This document shows positions 34,938 to 46,734 of a stretch of 64,000 nt of DNA, piece by piece. A model generated the notes under the pieces. The model ran no database searches and had not been told where the DNA came from. It saw only the letters and a list, made by a program, of their open reading frames with translations. Made by a program: the position numbers and the translations under genes. Position 1 is the first letter of the stretch, and every line of letters begins with the position of its first letter. The DNA comes from Dentipellis sp. KUC8613 (Eukaryota; Basidiomycota; Agaricomycetes; Russulales; Hericiaceae): positions 687,959 through 751,958 of the forward strand of contig NSJX01000005.1 in assembly GCA_002286715.1 (NCBI GenBank), in the 5' to 3' direction.

Positions 34938-35335
34938 GATATGGTAGCGATGATGCAGAAAATGACCGTCGTGCTGTTTGCAGGGACCGCCCCTAGTTAG
35001 ATGTAACAGACACCGGCACAGCTGAGAAAGCTCTGTGTTCAACGTGTCGTCTCCAGCTTGCCTTACTACCGATTGATCAGTTAAAAAACATGTTATTGTG
35101 ACGATTGTCAAGTTGCTTTCCTACCAGAGGCCTTCGGATTCTCAAGCGAGATGCGCCAACCGGATCTACGGTATGATACTGTTCAAAAACAGCTGTATTG
35201 TTCCTCCGCAGTCGTTCTCCTGGACATCAGTGCCGTCGATTGTCGAGTCATACCCTTTGGTGTATACTTCCGCACGAGGTATCTATCGGGTAGGCTACTG
35301 TGCTTTTCTGCCAAAGAGACCGAAGCCCAATATGA
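34938..35335. other. Convergent 3' region, Cel45A / MFS transporter
   Basis: 398 bp between two facing stop codons. No gene or repeat is seen. Confidence 0.5.
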
Positions 35336-37574
35336 TCAAATTGGACTGCTACTGCCGTTCGTCTTAGCTGTTGACACCTCCACAGCAGCAGATTTCTTTT
35401 CTTCGTCGAACGCAGGGTCCGATGGCTTGTTCTGCCGATTATCATGGCCCACAATACCGACACCTCTCAGAAATAGTGATAGGAGAGCGCCTGTCGTACA
35501 GCGGTCAACGCGGCGATCAGCTAATCTGACGAGAAGAGCACTCACCACAAATACCAAACGCAAAGCCCATCCATTCGGCGGCGTGATATGCTTTCAATTG
35601 GGCATCCATCGGCGCATTTGAACCTTCTTTGTTAACCTCGATGCCAAATTTCTTTGCTTGAGTTTTCAGTACGCCGTTGAACACGATCGTGGATAAAGAC
35701 AGTCCAAACGCGACGCCAAGCTGTGTCATAGTCTGGAAAAGCGCACCACCCACGCTCTGTTCGCTCGGAAGGGAGACTTTCGCGATAAATAGGGTGCCGG
35801 AGGCAAAGACGAAGTCGGCACCGAAAACAATGATCAAGGCGGAAGGAAATCCAAAAGCCCAGTAAGGTGCTGAGGGGACGATAAACGCGAAGAAGATATT
35901 GGCGCAGCCAGTAAGCAAGGCTCCTATAGCTACATACAATTATTCAATCTCGATGGTACTCCTGGTATTTCTGTGGAGCATTTGCACTCACCGACGAGAT
36001 ATACAACGTCCACCCGGCCGACAAATAGGGCGACAGCAACATTGCAACAGATCCCTACGATTATGGTGGGAAGAATGCGGAGCATGGTCTTGATGGGCGT
36101 GAGGTGCAAGTAGTTCTGGTAGTACAGCTGTACCCAGTATACCCAGCAGGTGAAGCTGCACCAATTTATGAAGGCGATGACCTGCATGACAGCGAAGCGG
36201 CCCTTCGCGCGAGTCCACATCGACAACTTCATAAGCGGAGGGGCGGCCCACCATGAGCGTACCGGCTGTGGCGATAGATCGCTATGAATGCGCTCGAGAT
36301 AGTGTTCCCAGACAAGGAAAAGGAGGATAGAAACGACCCCGGCCACGAGAAGGCCAATGATGACTACAATGCAACGAAAGATCAGTAGGGTTGGAAGTTG
36401 AAGACTAGACTAGACTGACATTTCGTTCGCCAACCGTGAGGCGCCGTCGGTGCGTCGCTCAAGACGAACACAATGAGAACAAGACCAGTCGTTACGAGGA
36501 ATGCACCAATCCAATCAACCCGTCTATCTGTCTCAGTCGACGGCTCATTAGGATCGACGCAGACCATGGCAAGGATGGCTCCGAGGAATCCCAGCGCCGC
36601 GAGGAGGTAGAACAGAGTCCTCCAGGTCGGCCTGAGTACAAGGTTAACATGAGTCAGGAATGTCGAATAGATGTTGATATCTTGTTACGCACTCAGTCAC
36701 CTGGATCAGCACCCCTCCAATGACGAAACCAAGCATTCCTCCTACAGGTCCTCCCGAAGAGAATGTGGCGAACGCGACGGACCGCATACGAGATGGCGGG
36801 AAAGAATGAGCGAGAATACCGAGCTAGGGTCTCCGATTAGCGCACGCCGCGGTAAATCGTCGGTGGGCTCACGGATGCCGGGATAACAGCTGCCCCTCCT
36901 ATGCCTTGTATACCGCGCAAAACATCGAGGGTTATCTCCTCTACAAGAAAAAAAATAAGGATCTAGTGCTTGTCAGAGGAAGAGAGATGCCTACGCTGAG
37001 CAAATCCACACCCAAGAGCAAAGGCCGCCATGATGATGTACCCGAATATCAGTACCTTCTTCCGGCCATAAAGATCTGCGATACGGCCGAATAGAATCAG
37101 GAAACACCCCTACATTGCGTTCATAAGACATCATGCTGAAAGTCAGGATTAGCCCTCATACTCACTGAGCTAAGAGAGTATGCAGATATGATCCATTGAA
37201 GATTGTACGACGGGATGTCGAGATTCCGGCCAGCTGCAGGCAGAAGAACAGCAATGGCAGTGGCATTAGCATTCTAAGCATAACCTGAAGTCAGGTACAA
37301 GGACAGCATTTCTCGGGACATGATAACGTACATTGATAATCATAGCGCTCGTGCATGTTGCAATGATAGCGACGGACTTGAGCATGCTCCCCTGAGGTCC
37401 TCTAGTTGCATCGTTAGAATTGCCCCGCCCACCCTTGTCGTCAACCGTTAAAGCGGGTGGCAGAGTCCCCTGCGAGTCGTTGACGCCCGCAGGGTTTGGA
37501 GGCGGTTTCGACACTGGTGCATGGGTGTCCATGTTTTGGATGACCACAGTCGACGGTAAAGGATTGTGTTTCAT
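35336..37574 (-). CDS. MFS transporter, DHA2 (14-helix drug:H+ antiporter) type
   Basis: Proton-coupled exporter in the plasma or vacuolar membrane; substrate unknown. Exons on the minus strand: 37574-37332, 37273-37166, 37109-36995, 36940-36873, 36823-36693, 36631-36420, 36363-35992, 35929-35546 and 35490-35336, giving 595 residues. After a 60-residue cytosolic start come about 14 hydrophobic helices. Motif A is GRIADLYGRKK between helices 2 and 3. The antiporter motif C is FSSGGPVGGMLGFVIGG in helix 5. The last helix ends FLRGVGIVGH, as in the Atr1-like branch. The final intron was chosen to end at ACAG before 35490; a nearer AG would leave an intron of only 25 bp. No biosynthetic genes are adjacent, so a role in metabolite export is not supported by context. 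Confidence 0.9.
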
Positions 37575-38282
37575 GACGGCACTCCAAGCCCTCTCCTGGT
37601 TAGTTATATATTGCAGAGCCAGTTAAAGCATCATGCCAGTCCACCGACGATCGGCCGAGTGCAAGAAAAGCGTTGCGCGATCCACTCATGATTAGTCTCT
37701 TCAGATACGAGCACTTTGGAGTGCGCTTCGGCAGTAGGTAACGTCTTTCACACTTCGGGCTCTATAAAAGTCAGCTTTCTCAGAGTTCTGAGTGGGTCAT
37801 GACATAGCGTGCAGTGTCATGCTCCGTTCGATCGGTGAATGAGTGAGGCGCCGCATGTACAAGGTTGGCTACATACATAAGTTCTGTGCGGTACCACAAT
37901 AGTTTGGTCAGCTTGAGAAGCGATCACCAATCTATCTTAAGGATTCGTACCTAGACAAAGAATGCTCTTAGCCAGTCCATAGTGAAGGAAGGACATCAAG
38001 GTTAACCGTGACGCGTGAAGGCCTGAATATCCATGAACGTCCACTCGCTGTTGATTAGTCAAAACAATCACTGGGCCAACGATCTACAAGTTTGCCCCTT
38101 GCAGCTTTACGCGAGGCACCCTGATTGACACTTTTAGCAAACGACGAACGTGTGAGATGATGGCGAAGGAGGAAGACATAGTGTGCCCGTCATAACAGTG
38201 CATGCATTATTTTTGGCGGTGGTGGCATACAAGCATGACATACAGTGTAGATGAGAAACAGAGAAAATACCGCATCGTCCCT
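37575..38282. other. Intergenic, MFS promoter / eS4 3' end
   Basis: 708 bp holding the MFS promoter and the eS4 3' UTR. Nothing else is recognised. Confidence 0.5.
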
Positions 38283-39448
38283 CTACTGGTCGGCAGCGCG
38301 CTGCTTCCTCCTGACATCACGCTCCTCAGCAATCGTAAGCTTAACACCCTTGCCTCTCGGCAGCGAGATCCAGGGCTTGCTGCCCTCACCGATAACGAAA
38401 ATATTGGTTATCCTGAGTGGCGAATAAGTCTCGACATCGGAAATGCAAAATTCAGGTTGTCTCACCGCGTGGCGAATGTGCGGTCAAGGGCGTCCTTGAC
38501 GTGAACAATGTCGAAGTCACCAATGTGCTTCTCACGGTGGACAATGACACCAGCACGGCCCATGTTGCGACCACCGGTGACCATGACGAGGTTGCCAGTG
38601 TCGAACTTGACGAAGTCGGTGATCTTGTTCTGGACAAGGTCGAACTTGATGGTGTCGTTGACCTTGATGAGGGGGTCAGGGTAGCGGATGGTGCGACCGT
38701 CATGGGTGACGATGTAGGGGACACCCTTGTTGCCGAGAGCAACACGCTTCACCTTCGCGAGCTTGTAGGTCGCCTCCTCAGGAGTAATGCGGTGGATGGT
38801 GAAACGGCCCTTGACGTCGTAAAGGAGACGGAAGTGCTCGCCCGACTTCTCAATGGAGAGCACATCTACGCGGGCAAGATGAGTCTTGAAAAAGGCTAAG
38901 GATGGAATTGCAGCGTACCCATGAAACCCGCAGGGTAGGTGTTGTCGGTACGGACCTTGCCGTCGACCTTGATCAGGCGCTGCTGAACGATGGAGGTGAC
39001 CTCACGGCCAGTCAGGGCATACTTCAACCGGTTACGGAGGAAGATGTTGAGGGGGAGGGACTCCCGGAGCTTGTGGGGACCGGGGGAGGGACGGGGAGCC
39101 TATCGTTGCACAGAGAATCCGTTCGCATTAAACGCTGGACCAGAACGAGTAGAATGGGGCATGCGCACGTAAGTTCCGCTCAGCTTGTCGAGCATCCATG
39201 AGGAAGGAGCGGCGAGACGCTTCAAGTGCTTTTTGGGTCCTCGGGCCTGCAAAGTATTTGGTCAGTATTCTGGGGCGAGAAAGAGGGCCAGAAGTCGAGG
39301 ATGTCAAGAAAGAAGCTGGTCGGTCGACGAGTGATATCCAATGCACACCGGCAGCATCCATCCCATTCCAAGCCATCCACGATGACTCTCGACCCAGTTC
39401 TCTTTCGTAGACCATCCCAGAGACGTCCCGAAGCGTAATACTGACCAT
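38283..39448 (-). CDS. RPS4: 40S ribosomal protein eS4
   Basis: Small-subunit ribosomal protein contacting rRNA. Exons on the minus strand: 39448-39446, 39246-39169, 39099-38919, 38865-38466 and 38412-38283, giving 263 residues, exactly the usual size. The first coding exon is the ATG alone, followed at once by GTCAGT; the protein continues [14 protein letters not shown]. The S4 RNA-binding region ([14 protein letters not shown]), the RPS4 central domain ([20 protein letters not shown]) and the KOW motif region ([13 protein letters not shown]) are all present. Strong preference for C-ending codons in the longer exons fits a highly expressed gene. Confidence 0.97.
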
Positions 39449-39787
39449 GTTGGGTGTCTTGCTGGCGGAACGATGTCGACGGCGACGACGGTCTTGATTT
39501 TGCTTGCGGTGGCGGGGCCCAGTATCAGAGTTTGGCGACCGTGAGCAAATGTAACTTTAGGGTCGGCTCTTTCCGACGCACGTGATTCCAACGCGTTGAA
39601 CGCGTCTCGCGCCTTTGAGTTTGTCTGAGTTTTCAAAATCGTGCAGGAACTCAAGACTTCTTTGGTATATTCACTAGCTTCGATATGAGGATGGTGTATC
39701 AACAGCATAATTTCTCTCTCTTACACTAATGTTAGCGAATCTGTGAGCGACTCTACAAACGTAGATGGTTCCTGAACCATGTTACAA
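39449..39787. promoter_or_regulatory. eS4 promoter / TFIP11 3' end
   Basis: 339 bp between two minus-strand genes. It must carry the eS4 promoter; no motif is certain. Confidence 0.45.
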
Positions 39788-42700
39788 CTAAATACCACTC
39801 TTCGTTGCCCTCAGCACCATATTTTCCAGACTGATAGCCCTATAATCACCCTCTGGTGTCGGCGCCCATACCGCATCATCCAAAATGTATACCAACAGAC
39901 CGCCCTTCCCGTCTGCAGTAGGAGATACGCGGAACAATGGCATGCGTGATTTCTCTTGCACACGTCCGGCTGGAACGAACATGAGGTTGTGGGATGCAGC
40001 GAAATCCTCGACAATAGAGCGGAAAGTGATTTCTTGTACACGCGTCGGAGGCTTCTTGGCCTGTGCCGCCGGTATCGATTGCGCAGGCGTCGGGGGCCTG
40101 CGATGGTGGTCCGGCTTCGGCAATTTGCTGGGCGCATCGGGGCCGAGTTCGATGGCCTTGTTCATCAGCTGCAGTCCGCGAGTGAAGCCATCTTGGATCA
40201 CCGGGATATCCTGAAGGCTCTGAGGCATGGTGGACTTCCAGAACGAGTACCATTCTGCGACTTCTGCGAAGCTCGGGCGCGGCTGGATGAGCCATATATG
40301 CAGGACATCGAGCCATTTGGGGAAGAACTCGGCCTCGAGGATTTGGCCGAGGATAGAAGGACGCAGCAGGCTCTCCCATGCCAACACGCGTTGTAAAGGT
40401 GTCATGTCCTGCTGGCGAGGGTTGACACGAAAGTCCTCTCGCAAAGTCGCGCTGAGCTTCGGGACGATGTACTTGAGGAGCATATTGTCCCACTCTCCCG
40501 CGTCGAACACTTCCTTCCAGGTTGCAAGATCCTCTGGAATCTGGTCGGTTGCTGCCCAAGCCCGGAGGATGCCCTTGAGCTTGCGTCGCGCGTCGCCCAA
40601 GAACTCTTCTAGACGCAGGCCGACGTGAGGAAGCCATGGGAAAACGATGGTCTTAAGAGACACCGTGTCCTTCCGCGGATTCCAGTTGGAGACGGCTTTT
40701 GTCACCTTCGGCAGGATGAGTTGATCGAGGACATTATCCTTGATGAATGGAGGAAGAAAGGTGGACCACGATTCGTACAGTCTGATTGCAGCATGTGGTT
40801 CTCTTGGGTCCCAGTCGTTATTGATCGCTGAGCGAACCTTGGGTAGCCAAGCGTTCCAAAGGAGGCTTTCAAACGGTGTCATCGGTACCTCTACCAATGG
40901 GGTCACCGCTCGAGCAGTTCGAGAACCGAACGCCTCCACTTGAGTCTCTGGCGGTCTCTGCTCAGGCTCTGAGAGCTTTAATGCGTTTCGCCATTGCTTG
41001 AACAATGGCAGGAAGGCATTTGGTTCCTCCAGTGGGGACCATGAGTTGAACATGCGTCGCACCTGGTAAAAGAGATTAGAAGCAGGTACACACGAGATCA
41101 ATCGAAATGACTTACGATTGGTGCAATAGCAGCAACCACGATCTCGTCTAGCCGGTACCTATCGAACTCTTGAGGGAACTGAACTAGAAGCTTCTCGAAG
41201 TAAGGTGACAAAGACTCTAATGAGGCTTCGTACACCGAAGCTAACTCCTTCGACTGTGTCTTGATCTCATCTACGACCAAATGTACTTGTTGGAGACGAG
41301 CAATCACTACGGAAGTGTGGAAAGTCAGCGGTGAGATATGTATGATTTAAGAAGAATACGAACGTTCCGCTTCTTCCTCGACCTTCTTTCTGAGCCTCAA
41401 GTCCTCCTCTTGGATGGTCTGCCTTCGGCGTTGAATGTCCTTGGCTTCGCGTGCAAGAGCCTCCAGGTCACCTGTCGCAGTCTCACTGATGAGACGAATA
41501 TTGTGGCGAACTTCAGGTATTCGTTCAGCATCAGTCGTAGGTGTCCAGGATGCTCTGGACACTTCTGCCAAAGATGACACCTCTCGAGGCTAGCCCAGAG
41601 AAGCGATTAGCATCGGAGAGAAAGTGAAGTAAGCAACGACTTACAGTAGCACCGGTAGCGTCAATAATGATACCGACTCCTGAAGGACCAGCTTGTCCTG
41701 CTTCCGCAACGATCTGCTCGTACGTCTTGTGCTCGATTCTGACCTTCACCTTCTTCGGTTTCTTCCAAACGTCCGACCTCCTCGTCTGCTCCTTTCCCTT
41801 CTCCTTAGCTTTTCCAGCCCTCCTTGGTGCCTCCTCTTCATCATCGCTAACAATCTCTCCCCTTCTCCTTGCCTCTGCCTTCGACTGAGAAGTCCGTTCA
41901 TCGAAGCCTTTAAATGCGATACCCATGTTCTTGGGACGTAGCTTCGACTCGACCGGAGCGACGATGCCCTCTCCCGAGGCACCAAGACCGGTTCCTGCTT
42001 GCCAACCCATCTTCTGAAGCATCCGAGCACCAAACGAGCCTTGCAACTTGCTGAAATGCCGTTGTTCAGCAGCGGAAAGCGTAGGAGTAGCAGCACGCGA
42101 GGTTCCAGCGGACGCGGCATTATCACGGACAAAGGATCGTTGAGGGCGAGAGGCGCCGAAGGCGCTGGGAAGGTCATTTGGTATCGAGGCCGAACGTGCG
42201 GGGACTGGTGCGGGAGATGGCGCGGGAGATTCAGAGTTTGCGGCTGGCCGAGAGGAACCAATGCCACCCTTGGTAAATCCAGAGAAGGAGGTTGGAGGGT
42301 TGGATTTAGAGGCGCCGAGTCCAAGCCCACCAAACTTGGGTCTTTCCTCGTCCTCCTGCTGGTCCTCGTCCTCGTCCTCCCGTACACGAGGTGATGGTGC
42401 CCTAGACGGTTCAGAATCATCGTCATCCGTACCTTCTTCTCCAGATTCATCTTCCCCACCTGCCGGAACCTCTTGGTCTCCATCCTTTTCTCCATCCTCC
42501 ATGTCTTCATCCGCATCTGCATCTTCCTTCGAACCTTCCTTCTTTCCAGACACGAACGATGGTGCCTTCGCCCAGTCGCTTCGTTTCGCGGGCCTACCTC
42601 CTTTCTTCTTTCCCCCAAACCCTTCATCTTCGCTATCATCTGCGAAGACGCCATAGATGGCGTCCTCTTTGCCATTGGTCCGCCGACGTCTCTTGTACGG

Positions 42701-42826
42701 GTTCTCGAGCAGCGCGCGTTCCTCTCTTGCGTCGGGATCAAGATCATCAAAGTCGCCATCCGCGTCAGAGCCAGCAGAAGAATCTGAGTCGCCGTCGTCG
42801 AGGAATCCGCGCTTTCGGCGTGCCAT
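39788..42826 (-). CDS. TFIP11: TFIP11/Ntr1-like G-patch splicing factor
   Basis: Nuclear factor that activates the Prp43 helicase to take apart the spliceosome after splicing. Exons on the minus strand: 42826-41645, 41589-41364, 41306-41116 and 41062-39788, giving 957 residues. An acidic, disordered N-terminus is followed by a G-patch at about residues 264-305 (GARMLQKMGWQAGTGLG), a coiled coil around 400-450, and the GCFC-type region with the repeated W-P-x-W-x-P pattern (VRRMFNSWSP, SNWNPRKD, DWDPREP). The C-terminus ends with the LISLENMV-like segment. The frame is open upstream to 42952, but the ATG at 42826 begins MARRKRGF, the usual type of start. Divergent from the PP1-docking protein gene. 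Confidence 0.92.
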
Positions 42827-43248
42827 GTCAAAGGAGGCTGAAGGTGAGGAGTGACGGTGAATGGGTGTGTGTGGAGTCTGTTGGCAACGCGGCAAGCACT
42901 CTGGTAATGTGCCCTCAAAAGGTAGACTGTTCTGCCTCGGAGACAAGCTCACAGGCTCAATATCTGCGTGCTGTTAGTCCAAGACCAGACGCATATAAGT
43001 AAGCGACTAACGATGTTCGGCTGGAACGACAAAAAGGTTGGAACGAGAAAGGCGTCAGTGAGGATCGAACCCGAAGGCTTTCAAAACAAGACATCACGAC
43101 AAGCTCGGATCATACCAATAGGCCATCTCAGCATAAACCCGACGCCGCCCAAATTAGAATATAGAGAATATGTTAGCCTCCGTCAACCATAATAAGTGCC
43201 AGCCTCCTCTTTCCTCTCCTTCTGTTCGTTTATGTTCTCCCGGTCAGT
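42827..43248. promoter_or_regulatory. Divergent promoter region with a tRNA-like sequence
   Basis: 422 bp between two divergent start codons. It includes the tRNA-like element at 43031-43146. Pyrimidine-rich DNA precedes the plus-strand start. Confidence 0.5.
43031..43146 (-). other. tRNA-like element with A-box, B-box and T5 (possible tRNA relic)
   Basis: On the minus strand an A-box word TGGCCTATTGG (43125-43115) and a good B-box GGTTCGATCC (43071-43062) are followed by TTTTT at 43035-43031, the layout of an RNA polymerase III gene. Seven bases GGCGTCG at 43146-43140 can pair with TGACGCC at 43057-43051 as an acceptor stem with one G-T pair. The T-stem next to the B-box pairs poorly, and I cannot form a standard D-arm or anticodon arm, even allowing an intron. 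It is either a decayed tRNA or a tRNA whose intron I cannot place. Confidence 0.35.
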
Positions 43249-45860
43249 ATGACTACCTCAGGATGGCTGGACTGCTCAGTCTCTTCCGCTGAATCTTCGT
43301 TCCTTGGTTCTGGTTTGCTCTGCCCTAGTACCTCTCTTGGTTCTCTCGATATCAACGCAATCTCTGGTTTTGAGCGCTACGTCTCTCTTCTGTCGAACTG
43401 CCCTAGTCTTGGGTCCCTGTGCACGGTTTCTAGCATCTCTCTATCGGACATCCCAGCTTTCCCTTCTACCAAGAAGGAGCAGCCCCCTCTTCATCTGGTG
43501 CCCTGGGAGTCGTCGTTGGTTCTCCCGAAAGCAGGCAAGCCCCGACGACCATCCCGGAATGTCCTGATCACCAGACCAACGCCTCCACGCCTGATGCGTA
43601 TGCCCTACGTGAAGCGTCGCATATCGAATTGGACAGTAAGTGCATCCGTTGTAATGGCGGTATTAGCAATGTATTGACGAGCTCGCAGGCATTGACGTGT
43701 GGGGTGGAGCCGCCAGATGTCGTGCCCTGGTCTTCCACGCTGGATGAACCGAATCCCCTCTGGATTCCTGAAGGTTCCTGCTTCCCGCCGGAGTATCTAC
43801 GCGAGAGGCTGGCCGAGAATCACGGATTCGGTTACGACTTGCTTCCGCCTTCATTCGACAGCGACGAGATATGTGAGCCTTGGGTCAACGACGATCTCCA
43901 TCCGCAACGTAGGCTGCGCCGCCGGGCATCACATAACCCGACCTACAGTCACAGGGAGGCCCTTGTTATGGACACCGAAGTACACGTCAATACGAACGGA
44001 AAAGTACGGCGGTGGTCGATGAGCGCCCCTGCTAGCTACATGAACGCCGAGCTCATTGAACGGCGCCTGGAGATGCAGCGTCTCGAGGCTTATATGCGCG
44101 ATGATGTGCATAGAATCGATGCGACCCTCGCTCAACTGGGTGAGGAAATGGATCACCTTGCTACAGGAAACGTACCAGAGATCAAGGTCTCTACGTCGAC
44201 GACTACAGTTCCTGTTTCTGTTACCTCCGCTGCCATGTTCACCAAAGCTGCTGCCCCGCAGGCCTCAGTCGCTCCTCTGGCCGTTCGCAGGGGCAAGAAA
44301 GTTCCTGCGCCGCTGTCTCTGAAGGAGGCCAACCAGGCCGAAGCACCAGAAGTTTTGTCCTACCCGGGGATCCCTACTGCTTTCTTGGGAACTCCGACAG
44401 AGTACTCGCAAGGGGCGCCTTTCGTGACCGCGGATACCAGCGATGAGGGCTCTGTCATGGATGTTGGCGATATGATTGGCAACCTCAAGTCTCAGCTTGA
44501 CAGTATCAAACCGAGGACGCCTATCGACTTGCGTGTCGAGGAGAACGTCTCACCATGGTCTGCATCGTCTTCTGTTGGTGCTCTCAGCCAGGACGATTGG
44601 GCTTTTGCACAGGACTTGCTGGCTCAGTATGGCGACCCTATGCCTGCGGCGCTGTCCGCAAAGATGCCAGCCAAGAATGCGGCCAAGACTCCTACCAAGA
44701 CCCCCACTAAGACCCCCGTCAAGACTCCTTTGCATGCTAGGATCCCCGCGAAGACCCCCGCGAAGACTCCTGCTAAGACCCCCAACAAGTCTCAGCGTGC
44801 TACCAGGATCTCGGAACCTCCATCCACGAAGATCGGAAGCACCGCGGCTAATGCCTTCAACAAGCAGCGTCTGTCGACCCCTGTCACAGCCCCACGCACC
44901 GCTACGAAGGCTGCCCCTGCAAGTCGTATGTCTGCCCTCAAGAGTCGTAATGGCACCCCTGCTCGGCTGCCACAGGGCGATCTTTCTCTGAAGAAACCTC
45001 TGGGCTCAGCGGCTCGATCTTCCTTGGCACCTACGACCCCTAGAGATGCAACTGGACCGAAGAGTAAACCTCGCAGTTCCATGACTCCCGGTTTAAGCAT
45101 CCCTCGGCGGTCGTCGACGGTTGACAGTCCTATTACTCCCGTTACGCCGTCCCCGATTCCAGGCGCGTCTGCGGCCCTGGGAGGGGCACCGAAGGGTATC
45201 CTCAAGCACGCGAAGAGTGTCAGGTTTGCTTCGTCCTCCACTGGCGATGTTCCTCCGTCTTCTTTGTCAAAGCCGTCTACAACACCGCCTCGTTCGGCTT
45301 TGAAGCAGGCCTCGCCTCCAAAGCAGCCTTCTCCACTTCGGATGAGCTTTGCAGGTGACGAAGTTTGTCCTGTCGACGCACCTGCGGCCGCCCTATCTGC
45401 GAGGAATGCGAGGAAGAGTATTGCCGTGGAGAACCCAGGTAGACGAGATCGGGCTGTCACCGCTCCTGACCGGCGCAAGTCATGCCATCTGCCAGCGTCA
45501 TCTTCCCTCGAAATGGCTGAATCCGTCTTGACACCTGCCAACGGTTCCACGCAGGTCACCTTGATGCCTCCCTCGGGTCCTGAGGATCCTTGCTCTGTCA
45601 ACCCTGTTTCTCCTACTCCTCCGGGAAAGGGCCCTTCGAAGTCTAGGAGTCTCCGCCTGCGCAAGTCTCTTCCTCTGCTCTCTGGCGACAAGGAGAACAG
45701 GTCTGTCGTTTCGCGCTTTTCATTGGCGACGCCCAAGCAGCGGGCATCGAAGGACGAGAATTCCGCACGGAGGGCTAGCACGTCGGAGACGGACTCGGGT
45801 TCGCGCAAGAGCAGGCGAGGCACGCCCTTGAAGGCGATCTTCCAGCGTTTGAAAGCCTAG
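43249..45860 (+). CDS. Uncharacterised basic protein with SILK-RVxF type PP1 docking motifs
   Basis: Function not known from homology. Exons: 43249-43635 and 43689-45860, with a 53-bp intron, giving 852 residues. Residues 1-240 hold a short region with bulky residues (VPWSSTLDEPNPLW, GFGYDLLPPSF) that looks partly folded. About 244-285 is a charged helix fit for a coiled coil. About 463-497 is a run of Lys-Thr-Pro repeats coded by a degenerate 12-bp tandem. GILK at 632-635 and KSVRF at 638-642 match the SILK and RVxF docking motifs for protein phosphatase 1, in the right order. Near the C-terminus lies a KEN box (GDKENRS) and many SP/TP sites. The protein is very basic. I infer a cell-cycle regulated PP1 partner in the nucleus or on chromatin or microtubules; this is not proven. 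Confidence 0.8.
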
Positions 45861-46273
45861 AATCGGTATCCATTCAGCATACTTGTCCCTCGGTTCAGTG
45901 GACTCGTGACATCCATCCTTATTTCTCTGTCATCTGCATCGTATAAACGACTCCTCATTACTATCATCATGTATACAGTCTGTCATTACTCGAATTATAT
46001 CATGTGCTCCTGTATAAGAGCTATCAGGCGGATCTACGGCGCATGCAGCGTCTAATGCCTCTCGAGCGGCCGATGCGGGCGAACGGTGCGGACGCTCATG
46101 ACGCTCGCGGGTGCTGACCTGGTCAGCGGGCGATGGCATTACTGAAATAGCTTGTGCATATCCCTGCGCGATACGCCAGACGGGGGGTGGGTGATGGTTA
46201 TCTGCAGAAGCGCGCGGGGCACGACCGGCCGTCAAGGCACGGCACGGCAAAGGAAAATCAGGAACTATGCATT

Positions 46274-46505
46274 TACAGCCGTTTACAAATCGATAGGCCG
46301 CTTCGCGACAAATCATTGCACATGAGAAATTAAAAGTTTAGGTCGGAGTTGATCAATGCCGACGTTCCGACAGCCGCAATTGTGGCGACGGTGGCGTTGC
46401 TCTTGCCATCAACCGCCACTTGATCAAAGCTCCGCATGAATATTGAAAGTCCACCCTGTGCGGTGATCTCGTCAGAAGCGGCCTATCGATTTGTAAACGG
46501 CTGTA
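46274..46505. mobile_element. 228-bp MITE with perfect 29-bp inverted repeats and TA target duplication
   Basis: The arms at 46276-46304 and 46475-46503 are exact reverse complements over 29 bp, starting CAGCCGTTTAC. Each is flanked by TA (46274-46275 and 46504-46505), as expected for a Tc1/mariner-type insertion. Weaker inverted similarity continues about 20 bp inward, so the whole unit can fold into a hairpin. The 170-bp centre has no coding sequence, so it would need a transposase from elsewhere. The arms are identical, which suggests a rather recent insertion. Confidence 0.75.
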
Positions 46506-46597
46506 TCAGCGTCGGTGTCGGCGTTGCGATATGGAGAACGGGGGCAGGGCGACGGTTGCGCGGCTGCGGCATGGAGGACACACGGGAACTTGAAATT

Positions 46598-46642
46598 CCA
46601 GGTTGTCCAGGCTGTCCAGGCTGTCCAGGGCTGTCCAGGCCC
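46598..46642. repeat. Short minisatellite of a CTGTCCAGG unit
   Basis: About four and a half copies of a 9-10 bp unit (CTGTCCAGG with small changes) lie head to tail just outside the MITE. No function is evident. Confidence 0.8.
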
Positions 46643-46734
46643 TTGAGGCAGTGCAGAGGTCTGCCTAATCGGGAGTTTCCGCTGTGACAGTGGTGTAGCC
46701 CTAACCCTATGTATATATTTTATTTTTTGCTTTG

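Noticed and set aside
35336..37574. MFS transporter as part of a secondary-metabolite cluster
   Set aside because: Neighbours are a ribosomal protein, an endoglucanase and MTHFR. No synthase, terpene cyclase, P450 or cluster regulator is near.
41746..42918. 390-codon minus-strand frame in TFIP11 exon 1
   Set aside because: It overlaps the G-patch protein in another frame of the same strand; the TFIP11 frame has the conserved motifs.
43051..43146. A normal functional tRNA gene
   Set aside because: The T-stem pairs poorly and no standard D-arm or anticodon arm can be drawn, so it is kept only as a tRNA-like element.
44792..45823. 343-codon antisense frame over the PP1-docking gene
   Set aside because: It is opposite a long sense frame with typical low-complexity coding sequence. 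No splice structure or family supports the antisense reading.
46699..46709. CCCTAACCCTA, a telomere-like word
   Set aside because: Fewer than two units of TTAGGG. Too short for an interstitial telomere or a chromosome end.
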